Notes: a model not told the origin generated them from the sequence alone. Counted from the stretch's first letter, positions 47,440 through 58,562 are shown. The stretch is DNA of 64,000 nt from Zygnema cylindricum (GCA_037447655.1 JBBHKE010000478.1:186770-250769); one strand, 5' to 3'. A program made the numbers and translations.

Positions 47440-47666
47440 GGGGGTTGCACTCCTGTAAAATAATTATTTTCATGAGCAAGCCAATCGGGAGGCTCGCCTT
47501 TCGGCCCTCTTTTTTCAAAAGCTTTTATTTTTTCTGTGAGACTTTCACAGTCTTCCATGTGGGGAGCCAACGGAAAGTTTTGCCCATCTATCCAACCCGT
47601 TTTAGATGGGATGGTTGAGGGTGGCATAGTCTCATTTAGGCCGTACATAAGGCTCCACATCTGCAT
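47440..47666 (-). CDS. Possible exon, unknown protein
   Basis: A minus-strand open frame with normal-looking composition (KTGWIDGQNFPLAPHMEDCE, KAFEKRGPKGEPPDWLAHEN, YFTGVQPPW) ends at a good donor G|GTAAGTTG near 47440. Beyond it the frame loses protein-like character. No family recognised and no partner exon found. Flanking DNA is AT-rich non-coding sequence. Confidence 0.35.
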
Positions 47667-48683
47667 AGTACGGCACCCTCAATCCCTTCATCGGTGTCAA
47701 AATTCTTTGTCGTTCAGTGCCTTAAACAGTGTTGTGTGTAACCGTATTGAATTTGACAGCCTTGTTGAGTTTTAATGATGATCGTTTGAACGATTATTTA
47801 AAAGATTTTTTACCCTATCGGTTAAACATTAAAAAAAAAAAAAACCCTTAAAAAACGTTTGCAAAACTAACAAATGTCTTGTGCACAAAAAAAGGTATGT
47901 CTTCAAGAACTTATTACTGTTTGGTTTTCCTTGGTAGGGTTTGTGTGCAGCATCAAAAACTCATTTAACTGAAATAAGAATTGTGGATGTCCAATAACAC
48001 ACGATCTGTACCATAGAACTTGAATAAAATAAAAAAACTGCTTATTGGTTGGAATTGTCTGTTTAACTTATAGTGGTGGTCGATTTTACCGGCTCTATGT
48101 GCACCGGACGCACCGGCGACAATTTGATTGATAGCTTTCAAAACGTGAATGCAAAGACACAAACATTGGACAAAAAATATGACATCCGCATTCGTTCAAA
48201 CTGCTAATCTATACCATTTTACACGTGAGTATGAAGTCGCGTTCAGAGGACAATGGTTTGGCCCAGCGTTTGATGATGTCATATGGCAACAAAAACTAGT
48301 TGACGTGGAAACAAAGATACCATACCTATATGTTCTGATGTTTCTTTTTAAAGAGTTTTAGTTGAATACCTCAAATGTCCTTACAATGTTTCTTCGACAT
48401 GGAATTGAAGCAACAATTTTTCGCATCGATGATTTTTTTTTGGAATTCTATGGTTGGACTTGAAAAATCAATGACATTTCAATTATAACGTCAATTATTG
48501 AACATTTAAAAATTCAGTTTTGGTATGTCTATGAATGAAAGTCAACATTTATTTTGATAGAAACCATTCGCCAAAGTAATCTCATTTAAATTGCAGGGCA
48601 AAACAACAAAAATTCTATGACATTTTTCAAAAAAAGAAAGAAAAGCATTTGGCTTGGAATTCCACAGCCCCATTTCAACACTA
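47667..48683. other. Gene-free stretch with a short protein-like remnant
   Basis: The plus strand at 48073-48210 reads VVVDFTGSMCTGRTGDNLID and continues to a stop, then changes frame into TREYEVAFRGQWFGPAFDDV (48200-48361). DFTGSM resembles a D-x-(S/T)-G-S metal-site motif of von Willebrand A domains, but the match is too short to assign. It is probably a decayed coding fragment. The rest of the stretch shows nothing. Confidence 0.25.
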
Positions 48684-48899
48684 CATCGTGTATCGCTATT
48701 AGTGTTAATAATTTTTTCGCCATTTAAAACATATTTTCTCCGTACACTCTTGTCCTATTTTCAGATGGACACTGCCAATCGGAAGGTGAGAATCTTGGCT
48801 TTGAATTGCAACCATCAGATCCTTAATCTGACAAGTGTGTACATAGAAAGATGTTTTAGGCGGCGAAAAAAGTATTAACACTAATAGCGATTCAGGGTG
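48684..48899. mobile_element. MITE B5 (TA-flanked)
   Basis: A 216-bp non-coding element with inverted ends CATCGTGTATCGCTATTAGTG / CACTAATAGCGATTCAGGGTG, flanked by TA at 48682-48683 and 48900-48901. TA duplication and non-coding content suggest a Tc1/mariner-type MITE. It is a shorter relative of B1-B3. Confidence 0.82.
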
Positions 48900-48901
48900 T
48901 A

Positions 48902-49413
48902 GCTGTATGTTTTACCAAAATTTCTTGACGATGCAATAAAATCAAATTCCACAACTCTACAACACATCGAAACACTATCAACATATTACCAATTTACATA
49001 ATGCAAAAACACATCAACACATCAACATTTAAATAATGTGATGTATTCTGCTTTGTTTTGTCTATTTCTTTGTGTGATAACATTTTGATTTGTGTGTGTG
49101 ATGTAATCGGGATGGATTGTATGATCGAAATCAAAATCACTAGTTGGAAACGTGAAAATGATACGCGGTCGTAAAAAAAACACAAAGCCTACATTATTAT
49201 GTGCATTGTTTAAACTAAATTGTTAAAATTCCCAAAACCTTTCATCGTCAAGGGTTTAACCGCTTAAACATTTATTTAGTGTAACACTAGAACCATCGGG
49301 AAAAAAAAAGTGTTGGTGCCTGTTTTTCTTCTTTTCCATAATCAATATGAAAAATCGGATTTTTACCAAAAAATGCAGAAAATCAACGAGCATAGAGAAG
49401 ACTCTTACATCTA
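48902..49413. other. Gene-free stretch
   Basis: AT-rich sequence between two MITEs; no coding frame or repeat recognised. Confidence 0.4.
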
Positions 49414-49808
49414 GTGTTGGGTATCGAGGACCCTTTGCCGATATTCGATATATATCGAATTTCAGGTACCCGATAATCGATATATCGCTTCGATATATTG
49501 AAAATCAAATTATCGCGATATATATCGTATCGCCGATATATCGAGCCATAAAAAAAAAAAAAAAATCATTTTTTTTTTAGAACCCCCCCCCCCCCACCCG
49601 CTCAGTGGGGGGGGTGGGGTGGGGGGGGAGGGGTAAATATCCGTACGATTTTCAGTACTATGACTGTACGGACACCCATTTTTTTGCGATATATATCGCG
49701 ATAATTTATGTTGGTCCCGGTACGATATATCGAGGAATCTGCTCGATCGATATTCGATATATCGAATATCGCAATTATCACGATATGAATTTACCCGATA
49801 CCCAACAC
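49414..49808. mobile_element. MITE A1 (ATATCG-rich, TA-flanked)
   Basis: A 395-bp element with inverted ends GTGTTGGGTATCG / CGATACCCAACAC, flanked by TA at 49412-49413 and 49809-49810. Both halves consist of palindromic combinations of ATATCG, TCGATA and CGCGATAT. The centre holds a C run, GCTCAGTG and a G run (49583-49634), so it can form a C/G hairpin or G-quadruplex. No coding capacity. Confidence 0.88.
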
Positions 49809-49810
49809 TA

Positions 49811-50398
49811 CTTACATCAACACCACAAAAAAATGCTTAAATCCGATCATTCTTCAACTTCCAAAAATACCTATAGAGTTACCAATTTTAAGATTTTTTA
49901 AAGCTAAAAAAAATCATGGCAAAAAAAGGCAAAAAAAAACACCTTTTACTAAATATTTTTCAAACCCAAATGAGATGTGTATAAATAAAACACATAATCT
50001 CCAAATAAACATGAAAAACAAAACTAAACCTATTGCCATTTGGCAATGACAAGATTTCCTAAGACCAACAGTGACTCTTAAAAAAAAAAAAAAAGTTGCT
50101 AAGTACACTCACCTCGTACAGGTCGCCCGCTTCCGGATCATCCGGTTCCGTACGGACAGCATCCGGAGACGGCGGTGCCACGTCATCGACCGACGGACTA
50201 CTCTGATCGTTGGGCGCTAGATCCAGACCGTCGGATTGAAGGTATGGATTAAACGAAAGGATCGGAGAAAAATGCTTAAGGATGGCGAAGTTCAGGCGAA
50301 CACACAATAGCCGGCAATTACGGGGAGAAAAAAAACTTTTGTGATCTTCAGCGGGCTTGAAGTCTCGCCCGCCATCGAAAGTTCAAAACGTGACACTC
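49811..50398. other. Gene-free stretch
   Basis: A minus-strand frame at 50059-50307 reads like protein in part (LAPNDQSSPSVDDVAPPSPD AVRTEPDDPE) and ends at a possible donor near 50112 (GAG|GTGAGTGT). It is too short to assign. The remainder shows nothing. Confidence 0.3.
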
Positions 50399-51013
50399 AC
50401 CTTGAATCGCTATTAGGGTTAATAGTTTTTTCGCCACTCAAAACATATTTTCCCCGTACACACTTGTCCGATTTTCAATTCGAGACCGCCAATCGGAAGC
50501 TGAGAAAATTATCTTTCAATCGCAACCGTCAGATCCACAATCCGACATGTGTGTAAGCAGAAAAGATGTTTTAAGTAGTGTTGGGTATCGAGGACCTATT
50601 GCCGATATTCGATATATATCGAATTTTAGGTATCCGATAATCGATATATCGAATCCATGTACCTAGAAGCAGAGGTCGCAAACGGTCTACCGAAACCGTG
50701 ACCGACCGTTAACCGACCGCCCACACCGGATCCGGAACGGATTCGGTTGCCAAATTTTGGGGGTCGGGCGGCTACGGTCGGTTGATTCAATGGAAAAAAA
50801 AACAGTCGGTTACGGTCGGTCAACCAACAAACATAAAAAATGAAAATTTTGTACTGTCCCTATAATCCAACATTCTTGTACTTTGTACTCTTTGGTATCG
50901 TGGAAGTACGTGACATCATGATTAGCGTCGCAAATCTGGCACGGTACTGTAGTAAGCTATTCATTTCGCAAATCTTAGGGAACGCGACAAAGCGTCGCAA
51001 ATCTGACACGGTA

Positions 51014-51572
51014 CACCGCCAATCGCTATTAGCGTAGTGTACGCTAATTCCGTCCCGCTTTTTTATATTTTATTCTCCAATAGCGTAGCTTATTCTATTT
51101 TTTTCTGTACACCATTTAGGGTTATGTTCCAAGTACCTCACAAAACGAAAGTACGTTGTCGGTTAAATAGTTTGGTGAACGGTACGTATCAGACCTTACA
51201 AAATTATACCTTTTTAAGTGAAGAAGAATATTTAATGAGTTTTAGTAACCGCGCACGCATGAGAATATGCGCTCTCAAAAGGGGATAAAAGCGGGCTGTA
51301 AAATATCACGTTCGCACATATTCGTCCAACAACCACGTTTCAACTGTGTGAACGTACGATTTGTGTACGATTTGTAAGATTTTGTGCAAAAACCTATATT
51401 ACTATAAGCATGTTTGCGACCGACATTTATTTTATCAAAGACCCAAACAATAATTATTAAACAATTAGAATGTATGTTTTTTTTCAAATTTTTCAAATTT
51501 TTAATAAGCATAAACAACGGTAATTATTCATATACGCTAATGAAACTTCTACGCTAATAGCGATTGGCGGTG
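51014..51572. mobile_element. MITE B2 inside hAT copy 1
   Basis: A 559-bp element with inverted ends CACCGCCAATCGCTATTAGC / GCTAATAGCGATTGGCGGTG, flanked by TA at 51012-51013 and 51573-51574. The second copy of the hAT subterminal repeat reads CTGACACGGTAGTACACTAT uninterrupted near 54796-54815, which is the empty site. Confidence 0.92.
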
Positions 51573-51901
51573 TAGTACACTATTTATTTAGCAAATCTTA
51601 GGGAACGCGACAAATCGTAATTATTGGCTTATTCATACATCGTACATTATTGCAAAATGCTAATTACGCATTTTAAACCGTGTTTCCACAAATTAACCAT
51701 ATTATTATGTCAGTGTCATGCGGCATGTAGTACTAACTGGTTAATAAATCAGTGAAAATCAAACTATTACGTCAATTTCCCACGACTACTCTTAATTATT
51801 AGAGTAATCACATGTGTCAAACAATAAATCGATAAATTGAATTGCTATTTAAGTTAGAGAAACTCGACCACAATTCAAACAAAACTTAGTCATACACTAA
51901 A

Positions 51902-52970
51902 ATGGAGAAAAACATCCTCGCTTCCCTTAAAACTACAATCCAAAACGAACTTCAAAAATCAAAAAATGGTGAAATTGCTCAATATTACCTAGTGAAAGAA
52001 AGCAAGGCCACTTCAAATTGTTGGAAAAAATTTGAGCATGTCTATGGAGTTAGAACATCAAACAAATACATGGTAAACGGGGCAAGTTTTGTGGCTTGTA
52101 ATACATGTTTCATAGTTTATCAATACAAGTCAGCAAACGGTACTTCAACAATCAATACTCACACATGTTAAGATTCGGCCGACATGGATATTTCAAGAGG
52201 ACTTCTTCGTAAGTTTCTTTCAAAAACGAAGGCGAAAATGAGTGACCGAAAAAAAAAGTTGCGAAAATGGTGGCGTTGATGTGTTGTGAGGACCTTCAAC
52301 TATTTTCGATAGTCGACGGTTCAGGTATGACTTATTTTAAATTCTATTTAAGATGGCTTGAGTGTAAATGTCATTATAACTTGTTTTGTTGATACATTTA
52401 TAAATTTGAGCTTAGTTTGTCATGATATTGTTTTTTATTTGTCTTTCCATAAAAAAAAAATCGTTATAAACCTTATTTATTAATCATGGTTAGAACTTGT
52501 ATGATATTTTTTTATTGTTTTTTTTGTCTTTTTCCCCAGGTTTTCAAGCATTTTTTCAAGCATTGTTTGATGTTGGTGTTTCGTCCAACGAAAGTGTTGA
52601 CATCAACCAACTACTCTCCTCCATCAATATTGTAAAAAACTACATTATAACTTCTGCGAAAGATATTGGTAGTTTGATCATCCCAAAACTTAGAGAAAAT
52701 ATTGATAACAATATTTTTGCATTCACGACCGATCTCTGAACCGAGACAATAAAAAGAACCTCATTAATGTCAGTAACCGCTCATTTTATTGTTCCTATTC
52801 TAGCCGGTGTTGCTATATCTATTCTAGCTATTCCGGCTTCTACCTCCATGTCCCAATGCAATTTTTCGGATGCCTGGAACACGATAACAATGAAGAGGAG
52901 CTCACAAGCTGCTTCAATTGTTAGTGATCTTTTGTGTGTTAGATACAACCGAGATCGTTTAAATGCATAG
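51902..52970 (+). pseudogene. hAT transposase remnant (BED finger and dimerisation end)
   Basis: The first piece, 51902-52171 from MEKNILASLK, holds a BED-type zinc finger: Trp and Phe of WKKFEHVYG, Cys pair in VACNTC, and HTC at TSTINTHTC. Further pieces give KDIGSLIIPKLRENID and AFTTDL followed by a stop where hAT proteins have Trp, then MSVTAHFI (52497-52790). The sequence then jumps to the C-terminal dimerisation region SILAIPASTSMSQCNFSDAW...TMKRSS (to 52970). The catalytic core between these is deleted, so the protein could not transpose; the copy may move only with help from another element. An intron-like gap with TTCCCCAG precedes 52540. Confidence 0.85.
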
Positions 52971-53791
52971 TTTTTTATTTTGTTTTGTTTTCTAATTATT
53001 GTTATTTTTTTAGTATTAGTTATCATGATTTTCTTTCCTTTGAAATTTTTGTTGTATTTCACAATTTTTCTAGTTTTATTTTGTTTTTTTCTTTTTAAAC
53101 CGGAGTGCTTATTTTTATCAAATACCCAAAGCGTCGTATGCATACCAAATTTAGATTTATAGATTTTTGTGTAGTTTTAAGTTTGAGGTTGAGAATTTGT
53201 ACAATACAGTCGAAAATAGAACGAGGTTGTTATTTCTTTGTTTCTATATTTGATACTACAAAATATATATATATATTTTTTTGCTCATCACAATGTGTTT
53301 TTTGTCAATTGATTTTCTATGTGAAAACTATGATTTTTTTTTTTTTTTCATACATAATTGAAAATTTACCTTTTTTGCATAATTCATAACATAGTATCAT
53401 AGTCGAAAGAAAAACCCTCCGAAAATTATAGCGAAAAAAATAGATTTGCGAGAGAATAAACATTAATATAAGGGTTCAAGCATTAATCTAAGAGTTACGC
53501 GCAAAATTAGGAACAAATCCCTTGAAAGAGGTGACCGTTGAGGAAAAAAAAAATTTGTAAAGGGAGATTGCAAAAAGACAAAAAGTAAAAAGAAGAGGTA
53601 CACGAGCAGTTTTTTTGCAAAGGGAGATGCACCACTACACCACTCATTGTTATTAGTATTAATAAGTCGCTACTATTTATAGCCGAAAATCACAAAATAT
53701 AGTTAACAACATTATTAAATACGTGGACTATAACTTGCCACGTCTCCTTGCATTAAATAGTATTATTAATCATAATTTTCCATTTACACTA

Positions 53792-53936
53792 CATCACGAA
53801 TCGTTATTAGCGTTATTAACGCTAATTCCGTCACCACGAATTTTGACCCAAAAACCTTAAAAAGAGTAAATAACTCTAAATTTTTCTTTACATTATTCAA
53901 GGTACTCTTTGAATCAGCGTTAACAACTCTACAGTA
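53792..53936. mobile_element. MITE B4 remnant in the hAT 3' region
   Basis: One B-family end, CATCACGAATCGTTATTAGCG, after TA at 53790-53791. The same insertion exists in the inverted hAT copy near 62040-62100 (CACCGCGAATCGTAATTATT on the reverse strand), so it predates the split of the copies. The right end is not clear. Confidence 0.55.
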
Positions 53937-54486
53937 CACCGTCAATCACTATTAGAGTAAAGGAATAAATAGCGTAAAAAAAAAATTAGTGTTATTAACA
54001 CTAATCGGGATTTTTTTTTTTTTAAAAAAAAAAATATATACTTATTAATCCCTAACTGTAATTTGGGTTGTCCTGAATTTTAAATACCCGCCCTTTCAAT
54101 GTCTACAGTAATATGTGTATTCGTACAAAATCTGACAATTCGTACGTCGTCGCACTGTTCACACGGTCGACGGACGAACATATGAGAACGTGATTTTTGT
54201 CGACGAGGTTGCATCTCTTTCTTCCAGTGCACATTCACTTGTGTGCGCAATAATGTTAAGTGTCTTTTTATGCCTTTGTTATTCAAAAAGTACCATTTCG
54301 TACAGAAATATCCTATCCATACGCCACACTATTTCAATCGCAGTGTACTTCCATTGTTAACGCTAATTGAAAAAAAACCCTAAATAGGATAATGGAAAAA
54401 ATAGAATTATGGATTGTATTTCGGGTTTTTTTTTTGAAAAAAGGGCACCTAATTGGCGTTATATACTCTAATAGCGATTGACGGTG
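53937..54486. mobile_element. MITE B3 inside hAT copy 1
   Basis: A 550-bp element with ends CACCGTCAATCACTATTAGAG / CTCTAATAGCGATTGACGGTG, preceded by TA at 53935-53936 and followed by TC (mutated TA). The inverted hAT copy lacks it: around 61945-61975 the flanking sequences are joined directly at one TA. Confidence 0.9.
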
Positions 54487-55379
54487 TCGTATACTGTCAT
54501 TTTAAATAGTGTGGCTAACGTACAAAACTATACCGTATTAACAAAAAAATTACAAAAAATGATTTAATACATGCCGTTATGATGTACTTGCGTTTTCACA
54601 AACCGTGACGTGAAACTGTACGTTTTAACAGATTACATTTTTACAAACTGCGTAGTGAAAACGTCACAATACTTTGTACTTTTTGGTATCGTGGAAGTAC
54701 CTGACATCATGATTAGCGTCGCAAATCTGACACGGTACTGTAGTAAGCTATTCATTTCGCAAATCAAAGGGAACGCGACAAAGTGTCGCAAATCTGACAC
54801 GGTAGTACACTATTCATTTCGAAAATCTTAGGGAATGCGACAAGTCGTAATTATTGGCTTTCATACGTCGTACATTGGTTAATTTTGTACTTTTTCGGTT
54901 ACGGACGGGCACGGTTAGTCGCGAGAAATCGAGATTCAGTTATTTTTTATTTTCGTAAACGCCGGTCGGTTAACGTTTAACAATTTTGGAGCGTGATATA
55001 ACCCGGTCGGGCGTCGGTTACTCAGATTTTGAAAAAAAATAAACGGTCGGTTTCGGTTATGTAAAATTTTGACTTTTGCGACCTTTGCCTAGAAGCTAAA
55101 TATCTGGATATTCATGTGATTTTTTTATCTTATCCCCGATTTTTTTCTCAAGGCGCGCGCTCAGTGGGGGGGGGGTGGGACGGGGTTCCGTACGATTTTA
55201 CGTATGATTTTCCGTACGATTTTTGTACTTCATATGTACGGACACCCATTTTTTGCGATGTATATCGCGATATTTTATGTTGGTCCCGGTACGATATATC
55301 GAGGAGACTCCTCGATCGATATTCCATATATCAAATATCGAAATTATCGCGATATGAAATTACCCGATACCCAACACTA

Positions 55380-55997
55380 CACCGCGAATCGTAATTAGAG
55401 TAAATTACTCTAATTCGGTCGCTCGAAATTTCGACTCTATTACATCAAATAGAGTAAATGATTCTAATTTTTTCATTATTCTAATTTAGGTAAGTTTAAT
55501 TAGCGTAACAAAATTGTAATATAGGTTCGTTTTAAATAGTGTGGAGTACGGACGACGTTCGACCGTGCAAAATTGTACTTTTTTAAGTAAAAAGGTACAA
55601 ATAATGATTTAATACAATCGCGCTCGCACGTGAAATCGCACTAAACGAAAAATTAATCACATCGAAAAAAAGCCGTTTGCATAACTCTCGTCCGTCGACA
55701 GCATCGTCGTTAGTGTGAGCATCAGCTGACATTCAGCGCGACAAATAATACTAACGTCATAATGACGTCAAAACTATACGGACTGACAGATTCTGTACAT
55801 CTACGTAATTTAGTGTTCATAATTTCAGCGCGGAAATTTATTGCCGACATAACCCAATATAGAGTACTTAAATAAATTAGAGTAAACTTCCTCTGTGAAA
55901 AAGTTCTTTCACATAAATTACAATTCATTACTCTAATTGTTTTTTTTTTTGTTTTTTTACTCTAATTATTTCACTACTCTAATTACGATTCGCGGTG
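55380..55997. mobile_element. MITE B1 with long inverted ends
   Basis: A 618-bp element whose first 20 bases CACCGCGAATCGTAATTAGA are repeated inverted at its right end, and the inverted match extends a few bases further. Flanked by TA at 55378-55379 and 55998-55999. The left TA is also the right TA of MITE A2, so it inserted exactly at the edge of A2. Internal sequence contains several AGAGTAAA/TTTACTCT units and no gene. Confidence 0.9.
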
Positions 55998-56032
55998 TAG
56001 TTTTAATGACGAAAAAATAGCGATTCACGGTG

Positions 56033-56459
56033 TAAAGGGATTACATGTCACGATTTTCGATTTTTGTACGATTGACTAACTAAGAATGAATACGGACCGT
56101 AAGTGAAAAAGGTGCCCCAAGTTGAACAAATCAATACAACACAAATATGAAAAAAACAACCAAGCGTGTGATTCGATTGGACCAGATTTTACAACTGAGG
56201 ACCGGGTCAAAATTTGTCCTATTTTTATGTCCTTTGATCACAAATTTGTCCTGAGGCACGAATCTATTTGTCTGTTGTGCACATATTAACACGTGTAATA
56301 GTCTCCGGGCTACTGGGTACAGTTTGTTGTCACCTGAAAGAATCTAAAAAAATCTGACCAGGCTTGTTATGGCACAGAAAAAGGCATTTTAATTGGTCGC
56401 ATATCTGGTCCCGTTCCAGATGATTCCTTGTTGCTGCGTTCCTTTTGAACACGTGACTA
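56033..56459. other. Gene-free stretch
   Basis: AT-rich non-coding sequence between two MITE nests; nothing recognised. Confidence 0.45.
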
Positions 56460-58064
56460 GTGTTGGGTATCGAGGACCATTTCCCGATATTCAATATATT
56501 AGTGTTGGGTATCGGGTAAATTAATATCGCGATAATTTCGATATTCGATATATTGAATATCGATCGAGAAGGATCCTCGATATATCGTACGGAGACCAAC
56601 ATAAATCATCGCGATAAATATCGCGATATATAGTATTTTTTAAATTTATTTTTTTTATTTTTTTATATAATATGTTATTTTAGCCAAAAAGTCAAATTGT
56701 CTAATATGCCACGTACGCCGTGATTTTCGTTCCGTGACTTAAATGTAGACGCCGCAAAATCTAACCGACAAAAAAGTACTAATTCTGAAATTGTAATGAT
56801 TAATTATTTGGGGTATGGTTACACGAGGAGGTCTTTGTAATAGTACGGAAAGCAAAATTATTGTATTACAGAGGCCTCGGGTACATTGCGTATCTTTTGT
56901 CGACAAGTTTTACATACGTGTTCTGATATGAGTGGTTCCACGTAATTTGATTACCAAATCTCAAAAATCATCGAATATCTCGAAACCGACCTTTTTCGTC
57001 TCGAAAATCGTACTTGCGTATGACGTACGTGTACTTCACAAGTGTACCTCGTCAATGTACCTCAGAGATCTCCTTCACTCTGCTGACTTACAGTAAAAAA
57101 CCGTATTTCTTTCCGGCAAAGATTTTACAGTCACTTTGTCCGAAGTCACGAGACTTTGAAAACCTGTGGGATTTTTATTTTTTTATTTTTTTTTAGCTTC
57201 GATATATTGTCGATACGATATATCGGCGATATATTGGCGATATATCGCGATGATTTGAAATTCGATATATCGAAGCGATATATCGATTATCGGGTACCTG
57301 AAATTCGATATATATCGAATATCGGCAAACGGTCCTCGATACCAAACACTACAATATATATAGAATTTCAGGTACCCGATGTTCGATATATCGCCTCAAT
57401 ATATCGAAACGTTAAATATCGCGATGTATTGCCGATATATCGTATCGCCAACATATCGAAGTTTTTTTTTTTTTTTAATTATAACTATTCTTGCCACAGT
57501 ACTGCTGCTAGTACTACTGCTGGTGCCAGTACTAGTGAATCCCATCCCATCCCTTGCCTCCCATCCCTTCGGAATCCATGGAGAAAACAAAAAATGTAAC
57601 CTTTCTATAATACTAGTCACTGAAAAATGCTTAGTCGCTGGAAATAGATAAGCAGTAATGGCTACCAATATGCTTGCAGATTGGTAGAAATTCTTGCCTG
57701 GAAGCCTGAATCGAACAGTCAGCAATTTTATTTTTTTCAGATCATACTTTGACAAAATTAGAGTGAACTTTTCGTATGTGAAGTTCTCTACGTACTAAAT
57801 AAGTATTTATATGAATTACAGAATTAGTACTTTTTCGTCGGTTATATTTTGCGTAAGTCACGGAACGAAAATCACGTCGTACGTGGCGTATCAAACAATT
57901 TGTCCTTTACGCTAAAATAACATACTATATAAAATATTAAATTTAAAAAATACTATATATCGCAATTATTTATGTTGGTCTTGGTACGATACATCGAGAA
58001 GTCTTCTCGATCGATATATTGAATATGGAAATTATCGTGATATTAAAATACCCGATACCCAACA
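56460..58064. mobile_element. MITE A3, interrupted by MITE A4
   Basis: The left end GTGTTGGGTATCGAGGACC at 56460 follows TA at 56458-56459; the right end CGATACCCAACA at 58053-58064 is followed by TA. A4 (56502-57349) splits it. Right of A4 the sequence continues with the expected AGAATTTCAGGTACCCGAT. A3 also includes non-A-like DNA at 57480-57760 (TGCTGCTAGTACTACTGCTG region). Confidence 0.8.
56502..57349. mobile_element. MITE A4 nested inverted in A3
   Basis: An 848-bp A-family member in opposite orientation to A3, ends GTGTTGGGTATCGGGTAAA and GGTCCTCGATACCAAACAC, flanked by TA at 56500-56501 and 57350-57351. Its internal 56640-56800 (CATGCCACGTACGCCGTGAT-like, CCGACAAAAAAGTAC) is matched in inverse in A3 at 57800-57960. 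These longer members may approach a parent element, but no transposase is seen. Confidence 0.83.
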
Positions 58065-58095
58065 TACACGTGAGAATAAGTTCGCATGATTTTTA

Positions 58096-58562
58096 GTGTT
58101 GTGTATCGGCAAGAAATTTATCGCGATAACATCGAAACCTATAGTTATCGGTTATCGAAGAGTGAAGGGTACAAATATATTTCTCCAAGACCAACAAATT
58201 CTTTATCGCCGATAAGTGGAAAACATATATTACGCTATATAATAGTACTTTATAGTATAGTGTATTATATTTCTTCTTATATATAGCCTGGCATGCCTCG
58301 TGTAAAACTATGTTCCGTACTCTGTGTAACGAAATAACGGCCGTTTCGTACGACGGAATAAACCGTACAGCCGTACATCTTGAACACTACAGTTATCGTC
58401 GATAGTTATCAGTACCGGTGTTATCGCGATAAAAAACTGATATTATCAGTTATTTATCGGCGATAATACCATTGTCGATATATCTTGCCAATATATCGAT
58501 TATCGGCAAGCCAAAATATAGTACATATCAATTATCGCCAAAACTTTGTCGATACACAACAC
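58096..58562. mobile_element. MITE A5, variant subfamily
   Basis: About 467 bp with ends GTGTTGTGTATCGGC / CGATACACAACAC, preceded by TA at 58094-58095 and followed by TT. The interior is ATCG-rich (TTATCGCGATAA, GTTATCGGTTATCG) with a different palindromic pattern from A1-A4. Confidence 0.8.

Larger units (their letters stand above)
50670..55087 (+). mobile_element. hAT transposon copy 1, internally deleted
   Basis: A 4418-bp element with inverted ends CAGAGGTCGCAAAC (left) and CAAAGGTCGCAAAAG (right, reverse strand). It is flanked by the perfect 8-bp duplication CCTAGAAG at 50662-50669 and 55088-55095. The CA(G/A)AGG terminus and 8-bp duplication are hAT hallmarks. It encodes only the N- and C-terminal pieces of the transposase. 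Near both ends it carries a direct repeat of about 220 bp (50880-51013 plus 51573-51655; 54672-54888) with GGTATCGTGGAAGTAC and AGGGAACGCGACAA. It also contains MITEs B2, B3 and B4. Confidence 0.92.
50578..55377. mobile_element. MITE A2, interrupted by hAT
   Basis: Left part 50578-50669 and right part 55096-55377 form one A-family MITE with ends GTGTTGGGTATCG and CGATACCCAACAC, flanked by TA at 50576-50577 and 55378-55379. The interruption is the hAT copy 50670-55087. The right part includes the G run GCTCAGTGGGGGG near 55150-55180 seen in A1. Confidence 0.87.
50399..56032. mobile_element. MITE B6, host of the transposon nest
   Basis: The left end (about 50399-50575, CTTGAATCGCTATTAGGG) and the right end (56000-56032, GACGAAAAAATAGCGATTCACGGTG followed by TA) are the two halves of one B-family MITE. 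They align consecutively with B5, including TTTTTCGCCA, ACACTTGTCC and GATGTTTTA. Between them sit MITE A2 and MITE B1, inserted at TA. Original length would be about 215 bp. Confidence 0.75.

Noticed and set aside
48073-48361. A von Willebrand A-domain gene
   Set aside because: Only a DFTGSM-like motif of one short frame; the frame stops and shifts within 45 codons.
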